From an uncultured Austwickia sp. (GTDB lineage Bacteria; Actinomycetota; Actinomycetes; Actinomycetales; Dermatophilaceae), in the NCBI GenBank assembly GCA_934678955.1, contig CAKUSI010000151.1, forward strand, positions 1-8,578: a stretch of DNA of 8,578 nucleotides, in the 5' to 3' direction. The translations under genes and the position numbers were made by a program. Shown here in pieces: positions 1 through 6,646 of this stretch. Each line of letters starts with the position of its first letter. Within the stretch, counting starts at the first letter, position 1. The notes beneath the pieces are model-generated. The model was given only the letters and a program-made list of their open reading frames with translations. It was not told where the DNA came from and searched no databases.

Positions 1-1
1 G

Positions 2-313
2 GCCGGCGTCCCCTACGACATCGTCTACGAGATGGACGAGATCAACGAGGACTTCCCCGAGACGGACGTCGTCCTCGTCATCGGCGCCAACGACATCGTC
101 AACCCCGGCGCCCTCGACGATCCCGGCAGCCCCATCTACGGCATGCCCGTCCTCGAGGCGTGGAAGGCCAGCAGAGTCGTCGTCCTGAAGCGCGGCATGA
201 GCGCAGGCTACGCCGGCGTCGAGAACCCCCTCTTCTTCATCGAGAACACCCACATGCTCTTCGGCGACGCCCGCAAGAGCATGGAGGCCCTGAACGCCGC
301 CGTGCGCGGGTAG
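2..313 (+). CDS. pntB: NAD(P) transhydrogenase subunit beta, C-terminal end (5' end outside window)
   Basis: The last 103 residues of the beta subunit of the membrane transhydrogenase, which couples hydride transfer between NADH and NADP+ to proton movement across the inner membrane. The visible part is the end of cytoplasmic domain III, the NADP(H)-binding Rossmann-like domain. Hallmarks seen are [27 protein letters not shown], the [10 protein letters not shown] strand-helix and [17 protein letters not shown], which corresponds to the NADP-contacting KRSMxxGYAGVxN loop of E. coli PntB, and then NTHMLFGDA near the C-terminus. The frame is open from base 2 and ends at TAG 311-313, at the usual distance after NTHMLFGDA, so the C-terminus looks normal. 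It converges on the minus-strand cassette, whose last stop lies 38 bp away. A second, internal piece of a pntB gene lies at 5624-5848. Family assignment is very secure; whether the rest of the gene upstream is intact cannot be seen. Confidence 0.96.
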   Translation, partial: AGVPYDIVYEMDEINEDFPETDVVLVIGANDIVNPGALDDPGSPIYGMPVLEAWKASRVVVLKRGMSAGYAGVENPLFFIENTHMLFGDARKSMEALNAAVRG

Positions 314-351
314 CTGCCGCCGCCAACGTCCGTCACGCGCGATAGCAGACC

Positions 352-1182
352 TCACGGAGCGCGCCGTCGTGAGCTCGCCCGTGGCGCTCTCACCGGCAAG
401 ACGTAGGGAGGTCCTTCCCTCATGTAGTCGACGAAGGGGTTGTGCTCGCAGATGACCCGCGGCACGCGACGCAGGACAGTCGTCAGGTGCGGCATCTCTC
501 GACAGAGGTCCCGCATCCTCTCCTGCTCCCACCGGTCCTGCGGCGTCCGCCCCCTCCATGGCGACAGCAGGTGGTCTCGAACCATCCCCCTCACGTGGGC
601 ATGGCTCAAGCGCCGCCCCGTCTCGGAGCGATACATGTTCACGACCATCGCAGCGTGGAACTCATCGACCGAGTCGAAGTCGAAGGGCGCCTGTCTCCGG
701 TCGAGGACACCGAGCAGGCAGCGCAGCGCATGGAAGAGCTCCTCGAGGAGGACCTCGTCGACGTAGCTTCCGGGGCCCTGGTCCTGAGGCGTTCCCTGCG
801 TTCGCGGATCAGCGTGGAAAAAGGGTGTGAACTCGATCACCGCGTCGCCCGGCTGCCCGGTCGCCACCCCGCCGAAGGTCGTGGTTCCGGCGCGCAGGCC
901 GAGGGGCTCGCGAGCCGGCACGACCCGCGCACCGCGCCCACCGACAGGGGGCCCATACCGAGGCTCGGGGATGATCTCCACGGCGTTCGCCTGGCGCGCG
1001 ATGTGCCGGATGATGATCCGCCCGATACAGGACGCGAACAGCCGGTCGAGCACCCGCTGAACGGCCGCCTGGTACGCGCGCCCGTCCCAGCTCTGGACGG
1101 GCGCCGGATAGGGCTCCGCGTCGACGACGATTCGGTGGAACTCGATCGGCTCTACAGCGGCCCTTGACTCATTTCCCATCAT
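352..1182 (-). CDS. M91/NleD-like metallopeptidase-family protein with altered HExxH motif, candidate T6SS cargo
   Basis: A protein of 275-276 residues with no signal peptide or membrane segment. Residues 141-158 contain EVLLEELFHALRCLLG, followed about 25 residues later by DEFHAAMVVNMYRSE-TGRRL and a His-containing stretch (H194, H196). This layout, with a helix carrying HELxHAxR and then a (E)EFxAxxVxNxYRSExGR helix, is what I know from M91 (NleD-like) bacterial effector metallopeptidases. Here the first zinc-binding His is Glu (E147, ELFH follows), so catalysis by the canonical scheme is uncertain. The first ATG (1182) and the next codon (1179, also ATG) both overlap the upstream stop. A GGAGG at 1185-1189 is only 2 nt from the first ATG and 5 nt from the second, which favours the second. 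It is last in the cassette behind vgrG, which suggests it is a delivered effector (inference). Alternatively it could be an inactive homologue acting as an inhibitor or binding protein. That it is a gene is secure; the family call is moderate. Confidence 0.8.
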   Translation of the reverse strand: MMGNESRAAVEPIEFHRIVVDAEPYPAPVQSWDGRAYQAAVQRVLDRLFASCIGRIIIRHIARQANAVEIIPEPRYGPPVGGRGARVVPAREPLGLRAGTTTFGGVATGQPGDAVIEFTPFFHADPRTQGTPQDQGPGSYVDEVLLEELFHALRCLLGVLDRRQAPFDFDSVDEFHAAMVVNMYRSETGRRLSHAHVRGMVRDHLLSPWRGRTPQDRWEQERMRDLCREMPHLTTVLRRVPRVICEHNPFVDYMREGPPYVLPVRAPRASSRRRAP

Positions 1183-2360
1183 GGCCTCCAGGAGCGCAGC
1201 GATAGCGTCACGGATGCACCACTACCTTCATCGCGGAGCACGACCCGCTGGTCGCCTCGAGACATCGTCTCGATGACGAGAGAGCGCGACAGGAACTCCC
1301 AATGCCCGACGACCTCGTCCGTGCCGGGGTCACTCGCGCTTCTGGCGCTACGGCAGCCCGCGAGCTCGACATCGCCCTGCTGCGCCGAATCGGCGTCGAC
1401 CAGCTGAAGGACATAGGGGCCCGGCCATCCGCCAAACGTCCACCGAGGGACACGCGGCGCGGCGCCGGCGGTCAAGTCGGAGCTGGACGCGACGAAGAAC
1501 GGCTCGCGGTGTCCCGGCGGGCCTCGGAGCACGACGAACGAGAGATCCGGCCCGTCCGCCGGATCCCACGGCTCCCCCACTCCCTGGAGCGGCCCCTCCA
1601 CCCACCGGCACGCTGCCCCGCGTCGTTCGGTGATGGCACGCACAGGCGGCGCCGTGAAGTCCTCGACCACCACCGTGGCGACCAGCGGCAGATCGTCTCG
1701 GTCGGGCCCTCGCCAACGCCAGCGGACGAAGATCGGCCGGGCAGGCCCGATCGAAACGAAGGTCGATGATAGATCCGCGTACTCATCGACCAGCGGCGGT
1801 CGGCCACCGGGCACCCGCGGCCGCAACGCGATCCGCGAGACGAACGCGGCGCGGCCACGCGCATCGCCGCGGTGGAGAGGGCGCCCGGCGTCGCTCGTCC
1901 CCAGCCGCTGCCCGGGGAACAGCACCTCGACCATCCTCCCGAGCGCGACCGCCGAGACGTACCACCCGCCGCCGCGTGGGAAGCGGGCCGCGGGAGGAGG
2001 CTCGTCCAACTCGAACGTTCGCTCGATCTCGTACGCCCGATACACGGAGAAGGACATCGGGTCCGACCCCGCCGGCACGGGCCAGATCCCGTGATGTGCA
2101 GCCAACTCCATGGGTCCGTCCAACACCCTCAGCCCGGCGCCGGACCGGCGCTCGCCGCTCACCCACACCCGAGCCGCATCGCGCGGAGGCGACGCAACGC
2201 GGTGGAAGCTCGCATCGTAGATGGCGCCAAGGTCGGCAACGCCGATCTCGCGCGAAGGCCGTGCCCAGAGGTCGAAGGCGAAGGCATCCGCCTCTGCGCG
2301 TGCCGTCGGCGAAGCGAGCGCAAGAACGAGTAAGGTCACGAATCCGATTCTCCCCCGCAA
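1179..2360 (-). CDS. Secreted protein of unknown function in the vgrG cassette
   Basis: With a TTG start at 2360 the product has 393 residues and begins MRGRIG followed by the hydrophobic run FVTLLVLALASPTARA and a predicted signal peptidase I cut before EADAF, so it should be exported to the periplasm or beyond. The open frame extends back to an ATG at 2444, but that start would place 28 charged, low-hydrophobicity residues before the signal core and has no clear ribosome binding site. The TTG has AGAGG 6 nt upstream. The mature part is rich in beta-type sequence and Arg/Pro, has no membrane helix and only two cysteines (in GAACRW and LAGCRS), which could pair as a disulfide. I recognise no family. 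Its stop overlaps the start of the downstream M91-like gene, so the two are probably co-translated. A periplasmic partner such as an immunity protein, or a second cargo protein, are both possible; neither is shown by the sequence. Confidence 0.78.
   Translation of the reverse strand: MRGRIGFVTLLVLALASPTARAEADAFAFDLWARPSREIGVADLGAIYDASFHRVASPPRDAARVWVSGERRSGAGLRVLDGPMELAAHHGIWPVPAGSDPMSFSVYRAYEIERTFELDEPPPAARFPRGGGWYVSAVALGRMVEVLFPGQRLGTSDAGRPLHRGDARGRAAFVSRIALRPRVPGGRPPLVDEYADLSSTFVSIGPARPIFVRWRWRGPDRDDLPLVATVVVEDFTAPPVRAITERRGAACRWVEGPLQGVGEPWDPADGPDLSFVVLRGPPGHREPFFVASSSDLTAGAAPRVPRWTFGGWPGPYVLQLVDADSAQQGDVELAGCRSARSASDPGTDEVVGHWEFLSRSLVIETMSRGDQRVVLRDEGSGASVTLSLRSWRP
1185..1189 (-). promoter_or_regulatory. 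Ribosome binding site deciding between two adjacent ATGs
   Basis: GGAGG lies inside the 3' end of the upstream secreted-protein gene. Spacing is 2 nt to the ATG at 1182 and 5 nt to the ATG at 1179, so the second ATG is the better start. The stop of the upstream gene (1181-1179) is embedded in ATGATG, which suggests translational coupling. Confidence 0.6.
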
Positions 2361-2366
2361 TTTCCG

Positions 2367-2371
2367 CCTCT
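2367..2371 (-). promoter_or_regulatory. Ribosome binding site supporting a TTG start
   Basis: AGAGG, 6 nt before TTG at 2360. It is the strongest purine-rich site in the 5' part of this frame and places the signal peptide directly at the N-terminus; the ATG at 2444 has only a weak TTTGGA in front. Confidence 0.5.
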
Positions 2372-2391
2372 CTGGGTGAGACGTTCGCAGG

Positions 2392-2499
2392 TCAACAGGC
2401 GCACTCACTCGCCTGCGTGCGCCGCCCTCCCGGATACAACCCATTCCAAAGCGTTCGAAGCTCAGCGATCAGCTCATCGCGGGTGTCAACGGCGGCCAT
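2392..2499 (-). CDS. Possible 35-residue ORF coupled to the upstream gene by TGATG
   Basis: ATG at 2499 overlaps the TGA of the 165-residue gene (TGATG) and opens a frame of 35 codons ending in TGA at 2392-2394. The product begins MAAVDTRDELIAELRTLWNG and ends with two closely spaced cysteines (CAC). The first half could form an amphipathic helix. It fills most of the 138-bp gap between the 165-residue gene and the secreted-protein gene and ends 31 bp before the TTG of the latter. I do not recognise it. It could be a true small protein, the truncated start of a lost gene, or chance. The stop-start overlap is the main argument for translation. Confidence 0.35.
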   Translation of the reverse strand: MAAVDTRDELIAELRTLWNGLYPGGRRTQASECAC

Positions 2500-2996
2500 C
2501 AGTCCTCGTCCGATGCCCAAAACACGCCTACCGCAGCTGATGACACACCGACAACGCCAGCCTCGAAGGTTGCCCCTGTGACATACCCTGACATCGTATA
2601 CGAAACACCGTCGCGATGCCCGAGGAGCGCGCCGCCAAGCGTGAACAGATGTGCGACGCCGCCAAGCGCATCAAACCACCGTGCAACCAGCGTCGCCGCG
2701 ACCCCTGACGTCATGACGTCGTCTTCATAGGACAGCGTTCGTATGCATATGGAAATGAGCCCCGACTCTGCATCAGACCGCTCGATCGCGACCAACGATT
2801 CACGCGGCCCGTTCAGTCCGAGATAACGGAGATACTCAGCCGCAAAATCAACTGGCAACATTGACGGTGGACCAGCATAGTTCGCGATATCTACGAGCAG
2901 CCGACCGCGCGGGTCGGACATGGCCCGCGCCTCACGAAGGCTCTCACCGTTAGGTGTCGCACCAAAAACGACACCAGGCTTACTGAGACTACTCAT
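2499..2996 (-). CDS. Hypothetical 165-residue protein directly downstream of vgrG
   Basis: It starts 33 bp after the vgrG stop on the same strand, with a GGGAAG at 2999-3004 that lies rather close (2 nt) to ATG 2996. An internal ATG at 2921 (residue 26, MSDPRG) is preceded by GAGG at a better distance and could be the true start. The product has no signal peptide. The N-terminal half is mixed alpha/beta with a strand-like LISICIRTL, and the C-terminal half (from about residue 95) is rich in Ala, Gly, Val and Ser, including a moderately hydrophobic stretch around HLFTLGGALLG and GVVGVSSAAVGVFW. No family is recognised. Small proteins placed just after vgrG are often adaptors/chaperones for loading cargo, or cargo or immunity proteins, but no motif here chooses among them. 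The gene has visibly more A/T-ended codons (for example GTATACGAAACACCG on the plus strand complement) than its neighbours, which hints at separate acquisition. Confidence 0.75.
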   Translation of the reverse strand: MSSLSKPGVVFGATPNGESLREARAMSDPRGRLLVDIANYAGPPSMLPVDFAAEYLRYLGLNGPRESLVAIERSDAESGLISICIRTLSYEDDVMTSGVAATLVARWFDALGGVAHLFTLGGALLGHRDGVSYTMSGYVTGATFEAGVVGVSSAAVGVFWASDED

Positions 2997-3029
2997 GGCT
3001 TCCCAAATGCGGTTTGAGCATGAATATCG

Positions 3030-5516
3030 CTAGCGGTTCGCCTGCACCATCCTCTCCGTGCCGCCCTGCTGAACCGAATAGTGAGCTCCGTCCACCATGA
3101 CGTCGTACTGGCCAGATACGGCGACCGTGTGATTTGCCCCATCGACCACGTTGAGGATATCGTACTTAGCAACCGAAGTGATTCGTCTGCCAAAGTATGT
3201 CTCATGGTCCTCCCCCGTCTGGACGGTCACAGTCCGCTTTCCCTCCTCTACCAGGAGCGACTCGTCCTTCTTTACAAAGTGCGATCGGCTCTGATTGATA
3301 GAGACACCTTCGTCGCCCCAGACCGTCTCGGCCCTGTTCCCAGGACCGCCCTCGCCGCCACCGATGAACGTTGTCTCGTTCCCGTCGACGGACTTCGTCC
3401 GGTCGTTCTTGACCGTCATCGTCTGGTCGTGACCGATCGTCTCCGTCTGGTCGTTGTCGACCGTGTTCGACTGGTTGTTCTTCACCCGAGTGGAGTGACT
3501 GTGCTCAACCTCCTCGTTGAAATCCTTCTCCGCGTGGATGTAGACGAACTCGGCGCCTTGCTTGTCCTCGAAGCGGAGCTCGTTGAACCCGTCGCCGTTC
3601 ACCGAGCTCTTCGTACGGATGACGCTCTGGGTCTTCTTGTCGGGCAGGGGAGTCGCTGGCGCCGCGTTATCGCCGTTGTAGATGCATCCTGTGATGATGG
3701 GGCGGTCGGGGTTCCCGCCCAGGAACTGCACCAGCACCTCCATGCCGATCCGCGGGATGAAGATCGTGCCGTATCCGGGACCCGCCCAGTTGTGGACGAC
3801 GCGGAGCCAGCAGCTCGAGTCCTCGGCCGTGCGCGCGTGCCGGCGGTCCCAGTGGAAGTGCACCTTCACGCGCCCATGCTCGTCGGTGTAGATGTCGTCG
3901 CCGCTCGGGCCGACGACCAGCGCGGTCTCGGGGCCGTGTGGGACCGGGCGTGGCGTGCGGCGCGCGGGGCGATACGGCAGGGACGTCGGCGTCACGCTGA
4001 GGGAGCTCTCCCAACTCCCGGTCGCTCCGTGAGTGGCGCTCCCCCGGCAGCTCGCCGACGTGATGAGGTAGCGCTGGTCGAGCTCCCCGTCGGGCGCCCC
4101 GACGAGCTCGAGCGTGTGCCCGGGCAACGCAGTGACCACCGAGGTCTCGAGCGCCCAGTGCTGCCGGTCGAGATCGAGCCGCTCGGCGCGCATCTGCGCT
4201 TGGACCTTCGCGGTGTTCCCCTCGTACTGACGGCCGCCAGAGTCGTGGAAGATGAGCGCGTCGCTGTGGTCGTAGACCTCGAGCGCCGGCTCGTGCTCCC
4301 CGCGACCGGTCTGCTCCTCACGCACCTGGAGCGGTGGGTGCGTCCAGTCGTAGTCGGCCACGACCGCGTCGGTGGTCCCTATCTCTTCGTCGTGACGGAT
4401 CTCCCACGCGCTCTCGCCGTCAGGCGCTTGGGAGGCGTCGCCGTGGTACTGCACCCGGCCCTCGTCGTCCGCGCGCGCTTGCGGGAGCCCACTCACCGAA
4501 TCGCACAGCACGAGCACCTCATGCTCGTCCTCGTGATCGAAGTACCAGAAGATCCCCTCCTCCTCCGCGAGCCGCGAGATGAAGGCCAGATCGCTCTCTT
4601 GGTACTGCACGATGTACTCGCGCACCTCGTAGGAGCGGCTCGTGTCGTCGCGGAGCGTACGCTGCGTCGGACCGATGCGGCGATCGAAGACCTCCTGGAT
4701 GACCTGAACGACGGTCTTGGCCTGGAAGATGTCGGAGTTGAAATGCTTCTCCAGCAGCGCAGCGGCTGGAGCGACGCGGAGCTCAACGTGGGTGCCCTCG
4801 ACGTCATCTCGAACGGACGCGTGGAATACGATCCCCTTGAACGAGCGCGTCTGGCTCTGGCGCTCGATCGTCAGGGACACGTTCTTGTGCAGAAGATCGC
4901 GCGACGTGATGTGGTCCGAGTAGAGCGCCTCGATCGTACAGGCCGAGACCTCGTTCAGCGCCTCGCTCAGCACCACGCTGGTCAAGCCCCACTGCCCGTC
5001 CGCACCGTTCACCTCGACGTTGAAGGCGACGTCGTCGTTGCGCTGGCCACCGAGCCCGCCTCCGAGGCCGTCGAGCAGCTGCCCGCCTTGCTGCAGCACG
5101 CTCGCGGCCTGTCCCACCCCGCCGAGGACCTTCTGGACTTCGTTGTCCGGAACGATGTAGCGGGACGCATCTGTGGCGCCGCCGAGCGAGCCGAGGCCGC
5201 TCGCGGCCTTGCCCAAGTCACCACCCTGAGCGGCTCCAGCCAAAGCCTGCCCAGCACCCACCAGCTGACCGGCCGTCTTCACGACCGCTCCCGCTGTCGC
5301 GAGGGCTCCCCTCGCCTCGCCCTCGGGCAGCGCGCCGCCGAGTCCGTCTGCGAGGCCCCCGAGCCCCTGCGCTACGCCACCGACCGCGCCTGCGAGATCG
5401 CCGCCCGCGGCGTCGGTCACGCCTCCGACCGATTCGCCAACTCCCTTTGCAATCTCACCGGCTGCGTCGAGCGCCTCCGACTCCGACGCGCCGCCACCCT
5501 CGTCCCCGTTGCTCAT
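3030..5516 (-). CDS. vgrG: Type VI secretion system spike protein VgrG/TssI with Gly/Ala-rich N-terminal extension
   Basis: The trimeric tip of the contractile injection tube that carries effectors into target cells. With the ATG at 5516 the product has 828 residues. Residues 1-160 are a Gly/Ala-rich extension with many GG pairs, not part of the usual VgrG core. The gp27-like hub starts near residue 164 (FNVEVNGADGQWGL) and includes the typical YQESDLAFISRLAEEEG-IFWYF at about 305-326. The gp5-like OB fold spans about 533-613, with DEHGRVKVHFHWDR, CWLRVVHNWAGPGYG and IPRIGMEVLVQFLGGNPDRP. The C-terminal needle (about 670-820) has short beta-helix repeats such as VDNDQTETIGHDQTMTVKND. The frame opens at 5579, but AGAGGGG lies 5 nt before the ATG at 5516, so I chose that start. 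It leads a cassette of four or five minus-strand genes that are probable cargo or cargo helpers. No PAAR protein, sheath or baseplate genes are present, so this is an orphan spike island relying on a T6SS encoded elsewhere (inference). Confidence 0.96.
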   Translation of the reverse strand: MSNGDEGGGASESEALDAAGEIAKGVGESVGGVTDAAGGDLAGAVGGVAQGLGGLADGLGGALPEGEARGALATAGAVVKTAGQLVGAGQALAGAAQGGDLGKAASGLGSLGGATDASRYIVPDNEVQKVLGGVGQAASVLQQGGQLLDGLGGGLGGQRNDDVAFNVEVNGADGQWGLTSVVLSEALNEVSACTIEALYSDHITSRDLLHKNVSLTIERQSQTRSFKGIVFHASVRDDVEGTHVELRVAPAAALLEKHFNSDIFQAKTVVQVIQEVFDRRIGPTQRTLRDDTSRSYEVREYIVQYQESDLAFISRLAEEEGIFWYFDHEDEHEVLVLCDSVSGLPQARADDEGRVQYHGDASQAPDGESAWEIRHDEEIGTTDAVVADYDWTHPPLQVREEQTGRGEHEPALEVYDHSDALIFHDSGGRQYEGNTAKVQAQMRAERLDLDRQHWALETSVVTALPGHTLELVGAPDGELDQRYLITSASCRGSATHGATGSWESSLSVTPTSLPYRPARRTPRPVPHGPETALVVGPSGDDIYTDEHGRVKVHFHWDRRHARTAEDSSCWLRVVHNWAGPGYGTIFIPRIGMEVLVQFLGGNPDRPIITGCIYNGDNAAPATPLPDKKTQSVIRTKSSVNGDGFNELRFEDKQGAEFVYIHAEKDFNEEVEHSHSTRVKNNQSNTVDNDQTETIGHDQTMTVKNDRTKSVDGNETTFIGGGEGGPGNRAETVWGDEGVSINQSRSHFVKKDESLLVEEGKRTVTVQTGEDHETYFGRRITSVAKYDILNVVDGANHTVAVSGQYDVMVDGAHYSVQQGGTERMVQANR

Positions 5517-5521
5517 CAGGA

Positions 5522-5528
5522 CCCCTCT
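5522..5528 (-). promoter_or_regulatory. Ribosome binding site of vgrG
   Basis: AGAGGGG, 5 nt before the ATG at 5516. It decides this start over the in-frame ATG at 5579, which would add 21 residues and has no comparable site. Confidence 0.6.
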
Positions 5529-5623
5529 GACAGTCGCATCGACCGCCGTGCTTTCACGCTGCGTGCGATGGTCCCACAACCGAAACGACGCAACAAGATC
5601 GCACGTACGCCATCCGCTACATC

Positions 5624-5848
5624 TCGAGCGGCGCGATCCTCTCGATCATCATGTGTCGCGCGATGAACCGCTCGATCCTGAACGTCGTCTTCGGCGGCAT
5701 CGGCACCGGCGACGCCGAGGCGCCGGCGCAAGCGGCGCAGGTCGAGGGCGAGTTCCGCGAGGTCGACGCGGACACCGTCGGCGCGTGGCTGAGGAGCGCC
5801 AAGAGCGTCATCATCGTGCCCGGCTACGGCATGGCCGTCGCACGCGCG
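5624..5848 (+). pseudogene. pntB: Internal fragment of a second pntB copy
   Basis: In one frame the sequence reads SSGAILSIIM, CRAMNRSILNVVFGGIG, a variable acidic linker, then SVIIVPGYGMAVARA. This matches the end of the membrane domain of PntB (E. coli has SGAILTYIMCKAMNRS), the linker, and the first strand and nucleotide-binding GYGxAVA motif of domain III. Similarity begins near 5624 without any start of the gene and ends after the alanine codon at 5846-5848, where PntB would continue with Gln and the rest of domain III. So both ends are missing: about 75 codons out of roughly 460. The frame is undamaged and continues by chance into the next gene. It lies on the same strand as the pntB end at 2-313 but 5.3 kb after it, an order that a simple insertion into one gene cannot give. 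A duplicated, truncated copy is most likely. Confidence 0.85.
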
Positions 5849-5909
5849 TCCCCACACATCGATGGTGGCTTGCGATGCGATCGCGATTCCGGCATGCTCG
5901 GGAGACGAA

Positions 5910-5915
5910 AGGGGG
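5910..5915 (+). promoter_or_regulatory. Ribosome binding site of the helical-protein gene
   Basis: AGGGGG, 5 nt before ATG 5921, within the 72-bp leader that follows the pntB fragment. It supports starting at 5921 rather than at upstream in-frame ATGs inside the pntB fragment (5651, 5663). The leader also contains the palindrome GCGATCGC (5877-5884); no convincing promoter boxes were seen. Confidence 0.6.
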
Positions 5916-5920
5916 CGCAC

Positions 5921-6598
5921 ATGTCGAAGTCGACGCCTCGTTGGGAGCTAGAGGACGCGCTCCGGCGCGCGAGGACCGCAGACCGGCTCCTCGAGAGGCA
6001 CACCGCGAAGGTCACGCCGAGGCTTGACGAGGGCACCGGCGCGCAGCTCAAAGCCGACATCGCGCTGCTCGGTGGTCCGGCCGACGGGGCCCAGCTCGGC
6101 ACCCAGAAGACCGCGACCGCCACCGAGCGAGAGATCGCCGCCGACGCGCACGACCTGATCATGTTGATGCGCAACGCCCTGCGGCGGAGCCCGAAGGCCA
6201 CCCAGGCGCTGCGCACCGCGATGGGGGTGGGCCAGCAGCTGAACCCCGCCGTCACCAAGGCCGTCCTCGACGCCCTAGCGGCGATCGCCACCCACGCCCC
6301 CGCCCTCCGTGAGTGCCGCATCGCCGAGGCGGACATCGAAGAGGCCGCCTCCCTCGCCACCCGCCTGCAGGCCGCGGACGCCACCCAGAAGGGCGCCCAG
6401 GGCGCTCGTACCGGCTCGACCGAGGACCGCATCGACGCCCAGCTCCGGCTCGAGGCGGCCATCGACGCGATCCACGTGGCCGGCACCCTGGCCTTCCGCA
6501 AGGACGCGGCGATCCGCGGGCGCTTCGAGCGGCTCGTCTCGTCTTCCGGCCCCTCGGCCGAGGACCAGCGCGACCCGCCGCCCGACCCCACCGCATGA
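5921..6598 (+). CDS. Helical protein of unknown function preceding a tandem-repeat array
   Basis: A 225-residue protein starting MSKSTPRWELEDALRRAR. There is no signal peptide or membrane segment, and the product should be cytoplasmic. Nearly all of it is predicted by eye as alpha helix: charged amphipathic helices at about 8-35 and 65-90 (ATEREIAADAHDLIMLMRNA), a helix-rich region at 95-150 (SPKATQALRTAMGVGQQL, then VTKAVLDALAAIATHAP), and a last long helix pair at about 160-205. There are few aromatic residues, one cysteine (ECRIAE) and a Pro-rich tail (DPPPDPTA). This suggests a four-helix-bundle-like fold. I recognise no named family or catalytic motif. Codon usage is strongly G/C-ended in this frame, which supports it over the long antisense frame. 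The 3' flank is a tandem array of 20-22-bp units starting 31 bp after the stop, probably on the same transcript. The gene is certain; its function is unknown. Confidence 0.88.
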   Translation: MSKSTPRWELEDALRRARTADRLLERHTAKVTPRLDEGTGAQLKADIALLGGPADGAQLGTQKTATATEREIAADAHDLIMLMRNALRRSPKATQALRTAMGVGQQLNPAVTKAVLDALAAIATHAPALRECRIAEADIEEAASLATRLQAADATQKGAQGARTGSTEDRIDAQLRLEAAIDAIHVAGTLAFRKDAAIRGRFERLVSSSGPSAEDQRDPPPDPTA

Positions 6599-6628
6599 TC
6601 CCGCGTAAGCCCGCGTAATCGTTGAGAA

Positions 6629-6646
6629 GGACCGCTGCAAAGGTCC
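6629..6646 (+). repeat. Inverted repeat within the first array unit
   Basis: GGACC (6629-6633), an 8-nt loop GCTGCAAA and GGTCC (6642-6646). The third unit has the same arrangement with GACC/GGTC (6673-6688); in the second unit one arm is changed to GATC. It could form a small RNA hairpin or be a dyad for a binding protein. Confidence 0.5.

Noticed and set aside
442..1167. 241-codon plus frame antisense to the M91-like gene
   Set aside because: Shadow frame; the minus frame has a ribosome binding site, overlap with its neighbour and family-like motifs.
3081..5666. Very long open frame of 861 codons antisense to vgrG
   Set aside because: Shadow of vgrG caused by high GC; vgrG is a clear family match over its full length.
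5877..5884. GCGATCGC palindrome in the leader of the helical-protein gene
   Set aside because: A single 8-bp palindrome of this composition is expected by chance in such GC-rich DNA; no second copy or operator arrangement was seen.
5651..5920. In-frame N-terminal extension of the helical protein through the pntB fragment, giving 315 residues
   Set aside because: The first part is plain pntB similarity, and the ATG at 5921 has a good ribosome binding site; the common frame looks accidental.
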